DNA of 25,156 nt from a virus, in IMG/VR virus record IMGVR_UViG_3300011115_000445, positions 1 to 25,156 of that record, one strand, 5' to 3'. Position 1 is the stretch's first letter. Every line of letters starts with the position of its first letter. This document shows, piece by piece, positions 17,032 through 24,498 of the stretch. The translations under genes and the position numbers were made by a program. The notes beneath the pieces were generated by a model. It did no database searches. It was given only the letters and a program-made list of their open reading frames with translations, and was not told the DNA's origin.

Positions 17032-17183
17032 TATTCATCCGCCGAATCTGTGCCAGGAATAGTGTCCTGGTCTGGATAATTAATTGCTGGATATGCTTCT
17101 CGTTGACGGTGTACCATCATTCTTCTCACACGAGTTGCGTCTTGTACGGTTCCAGTTGGCTTAGGGATAGGTCTCTCGGTCAT
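17031..17183 (-). CDS. Small 50-residue ORF in the neck operon
   Basis: This short gene fills the gap between the fibre-like protein and the connector. It starts 8 nt after the upstream stop with ATG and ends in TAG overlapping the next GTG. The product is rich in proline, arginine and acidic residues: it begins MTERPIPKPTGTVQDATRVR and ends DTIPGTDSADE, and it lacks a hydrophobic segment. The tight fit and the coupled stop-start suggest it is translated. Function is unknown; it may be a small neck or head-stabilising protein. Confidence 0.6.
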   Translation of the reverse strand: MTERPIPKPTGTVQDATRVRRMMVHRQREAYPAINYPDQDTIPGTDSADE

Positions 17184-17191
17184 ATTGACCG

Positions 17192-18049
17192 TTACCCAAA
17201 TATCGCTGCGCCAAGAACAATTTGGTCGCTGTCTCCACCCAAAGCAGCCGTACCAGTAGATGCAGCAGTAATACGACCTTGTGCGTCTACCGTGATATCT
17301 GCTGTTGTGTAAGAACCTGGCGTTACCGTTGTGTTTGCTAATTTTGCTGCTGTGACATTAGCATTTAAAATCTTTGCTGTAGTGACTGCATCAGATGCGA
17401 TTGTTAAAGCACCACCAGATGTGGTCGTTGCATCACCACTAACTTTTCCAAAAAGGTATGTAGCAACACGAGATAATGCACTTTTACGATTAGTACCGTT
17501 TGCACCGTCATCAACAATAATAAGGTCTGTATCAACAAGTGCAGCACCAATATCAGTTGCACCATCAATGTCAATGCTTTCCAAAGTATTAACTACTGGA
17601 GTAGCAGATGGGCTAAATGCTCGTTTATCAATAATATCGTTTGCAACAATTGCTTCATTAGCGCGACGCAATACTGCTGCAAGAACAACATCAGTAGAAG
17701 GAAGCGCTGGAAATACTGGGTTTGTAGAACTAGCAGTTCCTGTAATTGTTTGAATGGTTACTGCAGAACTTGCATACCTAGCAACTACTAAATCAAAACG
17801 GTTTCCAGAAGAAGGAGCACTTGATAGTGAGTATGAGCCATTAGCAGAAAGAGCGTAATCAACTCCTTCATATGAAACAGTTCCAGCAGCAACGGCAACA
17901 ACGTTGCCAGAAACAACAGTTACACCAGCATTAGAAACAACGCCTTTTCTACGGTTACCTAAAATCTCAAAATCAACGCGGTCTGGCTCTGATTGGTCCA
18001 GTGTTGATTTATCGGTATCTGGTGAATTGGGGATTGTAAAACCCGCCAT
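17192..18049 (-). CDS. Fibre-like structural protein in the head gene block
   Basis: A 285-residue protein with a fibre-like composition (Ala, Thr, Ser, Val, Gly; no cysteine). Residues about 30-140 form a beta-rich attachment-like domain (GVTVVSGNVVAVAAGTVSYEG, then RFDLVVARY and LPSTDVVLAAVLRR), as seen in the bases of phage fibres. Residues 150-275 look like a shaft: DTDLIIVDDGANGTNRKSAL, SDAVTTAKILNANVTAAKLAN and DITVDAQGRITAASTG. The last motif is very common in tail-fibre proteins. Yet the gene lies between the capsid and connector genes, so it may be a head fibre or a neck whisker rather than a tail fibre. A capsid decoration role cannot be excluded. Confidence 0.6.
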   Translation of the reverse strand: MAGFTIPNSPDTDKSTLDQSEPDRVDFEILGNRRKGVVSNAGVTVVSGNVVAVAAGTVSYEGVDYALSANGSYSLSSAPSSGNRFDLVVARYASSAVTIQTITGTASSTNPVFPALPSTDVVLAAVLRRANEAIVANDIIDKRAFSPSATPVVNTLESIDIDGATDIGAALVDTDLIIVDDGANGTNRKSALSRVATYLFGKVSGDATTTSGGALTIASDAVTTAKILNANVTAAKLANTTVTPGSYTTADITVDAQGRITAASTGTAALGGDSDQIVLGAAIFG

Positions 18050-18058
18050 TAGTATCCT

Positions 18059-18298
18059 TTACAATGTGTCGTAAATATTTCCACTCTTACGCAAGTAGTC
18101 GTGCAAACCTTTTGGGATGTTGAATCGTTTTCCATCTACAAAATTATACACTTCTTGACCCCAGTACATTTGCCAAGTTCCCTTGATACGGGCTTGAATT
18201 AGGTTACTACCTTCTACTGGAACAGGAACTGCAATTTCAACATTTTCTACTTCTTCAGCGAATTGTTGTGTAGCGGTTGTGATGTTTTTACGTACCAT
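18059..18298 (-). CDS. Small protein following the major capsid gene
   Basis: A 79-residue protein of unknown function with a polar N-terminus and a conserved-looking C-terminal part: GTWQMYWGQEVYNFVDGKRF, then IPKGLHDYLRKSGNIYD. The pattern G-x-x-x-Y-x-F-x-x-G-K-x-x-x-I-P resembles small proteins often found beside capsid genes in tailed phages, possibly a head-completion or minor capsid protein. The ATG has AAGGAGAAA at an ideal distance, and the gene lies just after the capsid hairpin. Confidence 0.6.
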   Translation of the reverse strand: MVRKNITTATQQFAEEVENVEIAVPVPVEGSNLIQARIKGTWQMYWGQEVYNFVDGKRFNIPKGLHDYLRKSGNIYDTL

Positions 18299-18330
18299 GT
18301 TTTCTCCTTGTGATTGGACACTTACAAGTA

Positions 18331-18365
18331 TAAAGGGTCAGTGGAATTATCCCACTGACCCTTTA
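18331..18365 (-). terminator. Perfect hairpin downstream of the major capsid gene
   Basis: A perfect 14-bp stem: TAAAGGGTCAGTGG (18331-18344) pairs with CCACTGACCCTTTA (18352-18365) across a 7-base loop. It lies 20 nt after the capsid stop codon and 33 nt before the next start. On the minus strand the stem ends in CCCTTTAT with only a short T-run, so partial termination is likely. That would give more capsid mRNA than downstream mRNA, a common phage strategy. It could equally protect the capsid transcript from 3' decay. Confidence 0.75.
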
Positions 18366-18385
18366 AACTTAAATACTTACTTCAA

Positions 18386-19480
18386 TTACGAAGCGCCGAT
18401 TGCGCCACCCTTAGTGTTGATAAGCACTCGGCTCTCGTGAGTAATAACTCCGAAACCCCAAATTGCGTACCAAGCGAGACCATGCTCACGACCAAAGTCA
18501 ATGACGCCACCATCTCGTAACTCAACTGGCAAAGCGATTGCTTGACCAAATGCGTTATCACCAATCATCATCGCGTTATACGAATCAGCAATTGGGTCTT
18601 GGAAACCAGCCGTTACTGGGTTGACGTCAACAATGTCTGTTGTCGCTTGTCCCTTAAGTACTTGAGTGGTTTCAATGAATACAACGTCGTAGAGACGACC
18701 AATTTCACCAAGCATGAAGTTGCCTGGAGCAGCGTACTTAGTGACTTCAATAAATTCAGGCCAGTCACGAAGCGAACGGCTTTGTGATGGGTGAACGAAG
18801 CACACGTATGTGTCGCCAAGACGTGGGATGTTCTGACCAGCAAGTACTTCAACTGCATCTTTAATAGTTGCAGGTGAGAGATAGCCAGGAGCCGAAGCCG
18901 ACCCAGCCGCTGAGTACTCGTAAGGAGCAATTGAACCACGTGTTGCGCCGTTGGTGTTGCGACCAAAAACCACACTTGGAGGAACTGCTGAACCACCAGC
19001 AAACGGAACACCTGAAGAGTAAAGAGTGTTACGTGCTTGAATGTCCATTGACTGTGCCATGTGACGACCAAGGAGACGTGAAGCCGATGCCATTACGTCA
19101 TCAAATGCTGCGTTAAGTAACAACTCGGTGACAGCAACTGACTTGCCTTGTTCCTTTACGGTGATTTGGATTTGACTTGCCGAAAGAGCACTTGGCTCCA
19201 TACGGACACCTTCAACCAACACTGCACCTGTATCGTCGTTGGTTGTGAGGTTTGTGTAACGCATGAAGTTAACTGTCAAACCAGGCATTACACCAAGTTC
19301 TGTCTTCTTTACTGCGAACTGTTCAAAACGAAGAACAGGCATTGCTTGGAACAAAATCTCTTTTGACCAAATTGCTTGAATTGCTGGTGAGAGGGATGAA
19401 TCACTTGAGTAGCCAGTCGTTGTAATTGCCGACAAGTCTGCTCCAGTAACTGCACCACCTGCTGGGCCTGGATATGCCAT
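18386..19480 (-). CDS. Major capsid protein, N4-gp56 family
   Basis: A 364-residue capsid subunit. The pattern IWSKEILFQAMPVLRFEQFAV (37-57), then LGVMPGLTVNFMRYTNL, EGVRMEPSALSASQIQITVKEQGKSVAVTELLLNAAFDDVMASASRLLGRHMAQSMD and ARNTLYSSG fits the N4-gp56 family of HK97-fold major capsid proteins. The N-terminus before the fold is short (about 30 residues, Gly/Ala/Ser-rich), so there is no long built-in scaffold domain; a separate scaffold is encoded just upstream. AAAGGA lies about 10 nt before the ATG. A strong hairpin follows the gene, in keeping with high expression. Confidence 0.9.
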   Translation of the reverse strand: MAYPGPAGGAVTGADLSAITTTGYSSDSSLSPAIQAIWSKEILFQAMPVLRFEQFAVKKTELGVMPGLTVNFMRYTNLTTNDDTGAVLVEGVRMEPSALSASQIQITVKEQGKSVAVTELLLNAAFDDVMASASRLLGRHMAQSMDIQARNTLYSSGVPFAGGSAVPPSVVFGRNTNGATRGSIAPYEYSAAGSASAPGYLSPATIKDAVEVLAGQNIPRLGDTYVCFVHPSQSRSLRDWPEFIEVTKYAAPGNFMLGEIGRLYDVVFIETTQVLKGQATTDIVDVNPVTAGFQDPIADSYNAMMIGDNAFGQAIALPVELRDGGVIDFGREHGLAWYAIWGFGVITHESRVLINTKGGAIGAS

Positions 19481-19535
19481 AGAATAAATTCCTTTGTTAG
19501 TTGTTGTGGATAATTAAACGCTCTATAAAAGTTCG

Positions 19536-20330
19536 TTAAAAACGACCCTTTGAAGAACGTGCATTTAATATTTTCTCACGCATTTTTTGATACTGTTCCA
19601 TTGACATATTGCGGATATCTTCCGCAGTAATCGTTTGCTGCTCCATTTGGGTTTCCATTGGTCCAACAGGAGGTGATGTAACACCTACTGCTTTAAAGCG
19701 AGTCTGAGATTCAGACTGCACTCTTTGGACATTTTCAAGAATAGCAGAACTTGCGTCCTTGTACTTGCTAATCTGTAACTCAATCTCTTCCTCAGAGTAA
19801 CCAGTTATCAGGGGAAGGAGTTGTGGAATAATGTTCTCCTGCTCCTCCTGCATGCGGCGAGAGATGTAAGTTTGGAGTTCTTGGTGGCGTCGTTCTTTAT
19901 CCAAAAGGGCTGCCTGTGCCTGACGGTCACGCTCAATCTCTTCTAGACGACCTTTCCACTCATTTTCAACGTCATTGATTTTCTTTGTAAACTCTGTCTC
20001 TTGCTTTAGGAGGAGTTCTTTTGCGCTCAACTCTTCAAATTCGCGTTGTTTACGAATGTCTGCTTCTTTGAGAGCAGTTTCTTCAGCCTTCCTAATAGCC
20101 GCTTCTCGCTCTCCAGTAATGACTTTTAATTGCTCTTCCATTGTCTTTGTTCGTAAATCGGCTTCTTCAAGACGCTTATACATCTTGTCTTTTTCCTGTT
20201 TACGGATGCTCTCAACGTCGTCTTCAGTAAAGGTCTTATTATTTTGACCTGTAACTTTTGCTGACTCATCCATCATTGTTGCTGTTGCTTCTGCAAGGAT
20301 AGTAACAGTGTCATCTGTTTGCTTTGCCAT
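19536..20330 (-). CDS. Prohead scaffolding protein
   Basis: A 264-residue, highly charged protein between portal and capsid genes. Residues about 40-185 are almost continuous coiled coil, with Glu, Lys, Arg and Gln heptads (for example RLEEADLRTKTMEEQLKVI and KNDVENEW-like repeats). The C-terminal part (MSMEQYQKMREKILNARSSKGRF) is basic and probably binds the capsid protein, as scaffold C-termini do. Position, composition and length fit a scaffold. I see no protease domain fused to it, unlike the protease-scaffold fusions of some phages. The ribosome site (GAAAG) is weak. Confidence 0.85.
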   Translation of the reverse strand: MAKQTDDTVTILAEATATMMDESAKVTGQNNKTFTEDDVESIRKQEKDKMYKRLEEADLRTKTMEEQLKVITGEREAAIRKAEETALKEADIRKQREFEELSAKELLLKQETEFTKKINDVENEWKGRLEEIERDRQAQAALLDKERRHQELQTYISRRMQEEQENIIPQLLPLITGYSEEEIELQISKYKDASSAILENVQRVQSESQTRFKAVGVTSPPVGPMETQMEQQTITAEDIRNMSMEQYQKMREKILNARSSKGRF

Positions 20331-20380
20331 AATTATGTATCTTTCTAGTTGGGCTTATATTGACTAAGGTAATAAACAGT

Positions 20381-22063
20381 TTAATCTTCGTCTGGATTAC
20401 GGCGCTGGGCGAACCTAGCACCATAAGCCTTGCTAACCAATTGATTCATCAGGTCTGATTCTACAGGGTTTACAGCCGTTCCAGGCATAGAACCTTGAGA
20501 ATTTCCTGCTGTAGATACGTCAGACCCCCCAGCCGACGTAGGAACAGGACCTTCATTATTAGGCAACATACCTGTTGCCAACATAATTGCGGCTTGTATT
20601 TGAGAAGTAAGCATGGTCAAAGCACCTTGGTCAATAGCGTCATCCATGAGTTCTTCAAAGATTTCTTCCATCTTTTCGTTCGGAAATTCCTCACCCAATG
20701 TACGCAGAGCACCGCGTTTTGATTCTAAACCCAATGACATCTTTGCTTGTACTTCATTAAGTTTAATAAGCACATCTACAGGCAATGGGTCAGGCCAATG
20801 GCATGTTGTTTTGTACGTAATAGGGTCAGCAGGGTCTAACTCAAGAAGATTATCTCGTTCTGGTTTTGCTGATTTTAATTGATTATAAACTAGCATTTCT
20901 GGTCTGAACACAGCAGCAGTACGAATAACAAGTTCGTTTATTCGCTCAAGACCTTTTGAAAAATGAATCTTTTTCATTTGATAACGATTCATTAAAGGCT
21001 GATATTGAATAGCCAAAGCAACACCAGAAGTGTTAGACACTGGTTGGAATTGTCCTAATGCTGCTTCTGGAATACCAGTAATCTCGTGCATTGTTCGTTT
21101 AATAATATTGATGTATTCAATAGCGCCAGCCATTTCACCGCGAGATTCAAGGTTAAATACCGAAGCATCTTTTGGTAATCCAGCCCAAACTTTCTTAGGT
21201 CCTCGCTCTAATTGACTAGCCTTTGCTCCAGTAATAATTGTTACTGGTGCAGCATGGTAGTTAATGATGTCTGAAACTTCAGCCATCTTTTCATTTAATT
21301 CACGATTTAACGGAATAATATCCCAAATATCTGATTGACCCCAAGGTGATGAAGAGATACTTACGTTAGTAATGTGGACAATAGGGACCATTCCAATAGC
21401 GTTTTGGTATTCATCAATCAATTCATCATTAATAAATTGTTGAATGTTATCGTCTGTAAGGATTTCTGTAAACGTATAAACTTGACGAGTACCTTCAGCA
21501 GAAGTTCCCCAAAAACGGTATTTTAATTTAAACCGAATAATGCGGTCACGGTCATGTGGGTGGTATTCAGGAAAACAGTGCGCTGGGTTAAGTGGAATAA
21601 TTCTAATACGACCTTCGTGTGGGATACCAGCACCATCTACATAAGGTTCTTCGTACGCTACTTTGGTAAAGCAATCGCCAGTAACTCCAGCCAATTGCCC
21701 CATTTCCCAAATAACTTTATGTTTGTTATTATGGGTGCTCCACACATCATCTAATAAGTGAGGAATTATTGCATTGTTCTGTTCAGGAACTTTAAATTGA
21801 ACGCCTTTACCAAAACAAAAGTTTGTAATGTAATCCGACATAGTTCGGACGTAGTTTGAATAAAATTGAGATTCACCCATCTCACGGCGATATGACCAGT
21901 GGTGTCCTAAGTACCACGCCCAAGCAGACGAGTATCTGTTTAGACGTGGACCGTGGACTTCAAACTCTTCGTCGGCTAACTCAACAAGCCCTAAAGGGCT
22001 AATAGCAACTGTTAAGTCACTAGCAGAAGCACGATAAGAAGGTGACCAAAAATCAATTCCCAT
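20381..22063 (-). CDS. Portal protein
   Basis: A 560-residue portal, the dodecameric ring through which DNA enters and leaves the head. It shows the expected plan: an N-terminal part with SNYVRTMSDYITNFCFGKGVQF, a clip/wing region with GDCFTKVAYEEPYVDGAG and IRIIPLNPAHCFPEY, a stem part with LNRELNEKMAEVSDIINYHAAPVTIITG, then TGIPEAALGQFQPVSNTSGVAL followed by MNRYQMKK. The G-I-P-x-x-x-L-x-x-x-x-x-x-S-G-x-A-L segment is typical for portals. The last 55 residues are low-complexity (Gly/Ser/Pro) and end in RRNPDED. No large-terminase gene lies immediately before it, which is unusual. Confidence 0.9.
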   Translation of the reverse strand: MGIDFWSPSYRASASDLTVAISPLGLVELADEEFEVHGPRLNRYSSAWAWYLGHHWSYRREMGESQFYSNYVRTMSDYITNFCFGKGVQFKVPEQNNAIIPHLLDDVWSTHNNKHKVIWEMGQLAGVTGDCFTKVAYEEPYVDGAGIPHEGRIRIIPLNPAHCFPEYHPHDRDRIIRFKLKYRFWGTSAEGTRQVYTFTEILTDDNIQQFINDELIDEYQNAIGMVPIVHITNVSISSSPWGQSDIWDIIPLNRELNEKMAEVSDIINYHAAPVTIITGAKASQLERGPKKVWAGLPKDASVFNLESRGEMAGAIEYINIIKRTMHEITGIPEAALGQFQPVSNTSGVALAIQYQPLMNRYQMKKIHFSKGLERINELVIRTAAVFRPEMLVYNQLKSAKPERDNLLELDPADPITYKTTCHWPDPLPVDVLIKLNEVQAKMSLGLESKRGALRTLGEEFPNEKMEEIFEELMDDAIDQGALTMLTSQIQAAIMLATGMLPNNEGPVPTSAGGSDVSTAGNSQGSMPGTAVNPVESDLMNQLVSKAYGARFAQRRNPDED

Positions 22064-22071
22064 TTAGTGGC

Positions 22072-22377
22072 TTATTTCTTTTTGTTCTCTGAATCGCCTT
22101 TTTTAATTGCAGTAACTTTAGCAACTCCAGTTGGTCGTGCAACTGTTTCTTTAACTGAAGCCTCAGCAACCTTGCTTTGTTTAGCAAAAAAGTTAGCAAT
22201 TTGAGGGTCTCCAATTTTAGTGCTAAGAAAGTTAAGCACGTATAGAATAGCAGGTAAAATTACAATGTTAAGAGAAGGGTCAACTTCCCATGTAGCCATT
22301 AGGTATGAAACAACACCGATTGTTCCACCTTTAGTTGCTACATCCGTAATTTCTGACATATTTATTTTCTTAGTCAT
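22072..22377 (-). CDS. Small membrane protein, holin candidate
   Basis: A 101-residue protein with two likely membrane helices at about 14-30 (GTIGVVSYLMATW) and 35-52 (SLNIVILPAILYVLNFLS), separated by a short Asp/Pro turn. It has a Lys-rich hydrophilic C-terminus ending in KKGDSENKKK. Two helices plus a charged tail fit a class II-type holin, and an M15 endolysin lies three genes upstream, but the gene sits directly before the portal, so a head- or DNA-packaging-associated membrane protein is also possible. AAGGAGAC lies 5-6 nt before the ATG. Topology is visible; holin is inference. Confidence 0.6.
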   Translation of the reverse strand: MTKKINMSEITDVATKGGTIGVVSYLMATWEVDPSLNIVILPAILYVLNFLSTKIGDPQIANFFAKQSKVAEASVKETVARPTGVAKVTAIKKGDSENKKK

Positions 22378-22407
22378 ATTTAGTCTCCTTGATAGGTTGT
22401 GTGTTAA

Positions 22408-23037
22408 TTATACCTTTTTGCGTCGTTTAACGCTCACTTTTTCGCCTTGTACAAATGAATGATAAGGCGACCCTGTGTGAGGGTCGTATTTGGAAGCAAC
22501 AGCCAAAGCGCGAAAACATGCTGTTTTTGCAAATTGACTATTTACTTTTTTGTTACGAGTTAATACCTCTAGTGCGCCTAGCGCATAAGAAGCACCTGAA
22601 CCTAAGGCGTATAGCCCAGTTGCTTCAGAAGACCATGAATAATCACTTTCTACAACATAGATAGTACTGTTAATAGAAACGATGACTGAGGAACCCTGTT
22701 CTGCAATGTGTTCTTTATCTTCACGTTCAGGTACAGCGTATCCTTGTGATTCAAAACAATCTCTTAAAGATGGCACAAATTTAGATGTAAAAAACTGGTC
22801 TAAAGTTTTCTTTTTGTAACTTACAGGAGGAGAGGGTGGTTGAAAAACATGTTGAAGAATGTTAATGGCGCGAACGTCACCAGCAGCACCAATCAAGTAT
22901 TTACCGTTTTGAGAAACTTTGCTAGAACCTTCTCGTAAAGTTCCAATCTGGAAAAACTTATCACCACTTGTAGACACACGAGAGTCTGAGCAAATTACTG
23001 AAAACCCATCTCCTTGAATACCGAGGATAGTAGTCAT
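22408..23037 (-). CDS. HslV/20S-proteasome-like N-terminal threonine hydrolase
   Basis: A 209-residue protease-like protein of the Ntn-hydrolase fold. I start it at the ATG at 23037, 2 nt after the stop of the previous gene; the longer TTG-started frame would bury the nucleophile. After loss of Met it begins TTILGI, so Thr2 would be the nucleophile. CSDSR (16-20) matches the conserved D17-x-R19 position, K40-V41 the catalytic lysine region (K33, here shifted by an insertion), IGAAGD (49-54) the GxxG helix start, and LYALGSGASYALGA (142-155) the A-x-G-S-G segment. D185 with T188-G189 fits the late Asp/Ser region. No propeptide is present, as in HslV; PrcB and Anbu are the other relatives. The C-terminus is basic (KRRKKV). 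No AAA+ unfoldase is encoded in the window. It probably forms an oligomeric peptidase, perhaps for head maturation. Confidence 0.82.
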   Translation of the reverse strand: MTTILGIQGDGFSVICSDSRVSTSGDKFFQIGTLREGSSKVSQNGKYLIGAAGDVRAINILQHVFQPPSPPVSYKKKTLDQFFTSKFVPSLRDCFESQGYAVPEREDKEHIAEQGSSVIVSINSTIYVVESDYSWSSEATGLYALGSGASYALGALEVLTRNKKVNSQFAKTACFRALAVASKYDPHTGSPYHSFVQGEKVSVKRRKKV

Positions 23038-23039
23038 GG

Positions 23040-24191
23040 TTACTTGACGATAAATTCTTTGCCATGATATATAGCCCAACCATTGTATATAGGTATTAGT
23101 TCATATGAGAACTTATGGTCTCCACTCTGTTCGTAGGTAACCACAGCCAATCCTTGTTGCCAGTTTTCATACCTAACAAGTGGTCGTCCATCAAGGTCTA
23201 CACCACCTCTAGTAGAGGGCACTGCTCCGTCAATACGAGCAAGACAACCAGGAGAGGCTGCCATAATTGTACGAGGACCATCAAAGTCTTCTCGTGTTTT
23301 AAATGCCATTTCAATTCTGTGAATGTGCCCGTAAATAACAGAAGTCTTTTCTTGGTTTAGGTATATATGTGCTGTTGACCCTGATGATTTAACCCTGTCT
23401 CCATGAATAACACGAAGTTTTTCATTAATCCAAAAATCAGATGCTGGATAGCCTGGACGGTACTCAACACCAAACTCATCCATACGGCAAAGATACGGAA
23501 CAGTTAACACAGGCCAAGAATCTGGAGTGTTACCCTTCCTTAAACCATAAGCAGCACCAGCGTTAGTAAGTAAGTATTTTGGCATTCGCTCTTCATGGTT
23601 TCCTGCTAACCAAACAATAGTTGCACTTGGAGCAGCCTCACGAAGTTCTGCACAAAACTTTGTTGCGCGGTCAATTGCTGCTTGAGTAGTTTGTGCGTAC
23701 GATGGGTAGGTAAGATATTTACCCATTTCAGGTAAATCTAGATTGTCACCAACACAGACAACGGTTTGAGGTTGTACCTCGCGTATTAATTCAATTGCAA
23801 TTTGCATTGCTTTTTCATCATGGGTTGGTTCAAGTTTCCCATCCCGTCCTCGGAAATAACCAATTTGAGCGTCTGGAACTATCACACACTTCTTATATTT
23901 GTTTTTGGTTTTAACAATTGGTTTTTTAATAGGCAATTTAATTGCTGGTCCTTGTTGGACCACAGGCCACTCAGGACCACTGTCCCAAGAAGGTGAGAAC
24001 TGAATAGCAGCAAGGTCGTGTACTTCTGCCTCACCATCCTCATTTTTAGTAAGTGATTGGTAAATAGATACCCGTTTTACATCACCAATATCTTCAATAT
24101 CTATGTTCTTGCGGTCAAGCAACTCAAGCAACTTACCAAGAACTTTGGTATTTTTGTTTGGTTGGTTTAAGTCATTAATCAGATTGTTCAC
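23040..24191 (-). CDS. Calcineurin-like metallophosphoesterase
   Basis: A 383-residue metallophosphoesterase. Residues 100-330 contain all metal-binding motifs: D107-A-Q109 (a variant of the usual D-x-H), G148-D-N-L-D152, G197-N-H-E200, H263 in VIHGD, and G288-H-I-H291. It probably cleaves phosphodiester or phosphomonoester bonds; phage members have been linked to nucleic-acid or nucleotide processing, but the substrate cannot be read here. The first 100 residues are a separate low-similarity region beginning NNLINDLNQPNK, which resembles the start of the neighbouring HTH protein. The start is GTG, chosen because AAGGAG lies about 10 nt upstream; the gene overlaps the HTH gene by 17 nt. Confidence 0.88.
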   Translation of the reverse strand: MNNLINDLNQPNKNTKVLGKLLELLDRKNIDIEDIGDVKRVSIYQSLTKNEDGEAEVHDLAAIQFSPSWDSGPEWPVVQQGPAIKLPIKKPIVKTKNKYKKCVIVPDAQIGYFRGRDGKLEPTHDEKAMQIAIELIREVQPQTVVCVGDNLDLPEMGKYLTYPSYAQTTQAAIDRATKFCAELREAAPSATIVWLAGNHEERMPKYLLTNAGAAYGLRKGNTPDSWPVLTVPYLCRMDEFGVEYRPGYPASDFWINEKLRVIHGDRVKSSGSTAHIYLNQEKTSVIYGHIHRIEMAFKTREDFDGPRTIMAASPGCLARIDGAVPSTRGGVDLDGRPLVRYENWQQGLAVVTYEQSGDHKFSYELIPIYNGWAIYHGKEFIVK

Positions 24192-24456
24192 AGGAGCACT
24201 CCTTGTTAACGTGTCGTTGAATAGTACTTGGACTTATTGGATAACCATTTTTACGAAGAACTTTAGATAACCATACACTACTATACGTTTTGTTTTTACC
24301 TTGGTATTGCGTAGTGCGTATTAAACCAACCGCCTTCTGTATTGCATCGGAAGTCTCTTCAGGAAGCATATCAACCATGCGACCTACTTTACACTTTTGT
24401 TGATTTTGTTCTTTTGTAGGGTTTAGTAAATCGTTAATTAACGATGAGTTGTCCAA
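24175..24456 (-). CDS. Small helix-turn-helix protein
   Basis: A 93-residue protein. Residues about 58-85 (SSVWLSKVLRKNGYPISPSTI, then QRHVNKE) look like a helix-turn-helix DNA-binding unit, followed by C87-S-C89. Small proteins of this kind, with G-Y-x-I-S-x-x-T-x-x-R-H and a C-x-C end, occur in actinobacterial phages, some as regulators or small-terminase-like DNA binders; which applies here is open. The start is TTG with GGAG about 8 nt before it; an ATG later in the gene (residue 27) would discard the LINDL segment shared with the metallophosphoesterase N-terminus, so I prefer the TTG. It overlaps the metallophosphoesterase gene and is probably co-translated with it. Confidence 0.65.
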   Translation of the reverse strand: MDNSSLINDLLNPTKEQNQQKCKVGRMVDMLPEETSDAIQKAVGLIRTTQYQGKNKTYSSVWLSKVLRKNGYPISPSTIQRHVNKECSCEQSD

Positions 24457-24498
24457 GTGGTGCTCCAGTTTGTATGGTTATAAACTCCAGTACACTAC

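Noticed and set aside
18613-19366. Several long open frames on both strands within the capsid gene
   Set aside because: They are shadows of the capsid gene: no ribosome sites, unusual composition, and full overlap with a protein of clear family.
22408-23079. A longer form of the Ntn hydrolase starting at a TTG at 23079
   Set aside because: It would add 14 residues before the Thr nucleophile, overlap the previous gene by 40 nt and use a start with no good ribosome site. The Met-Thr-Thr start at 23037 fits the family.
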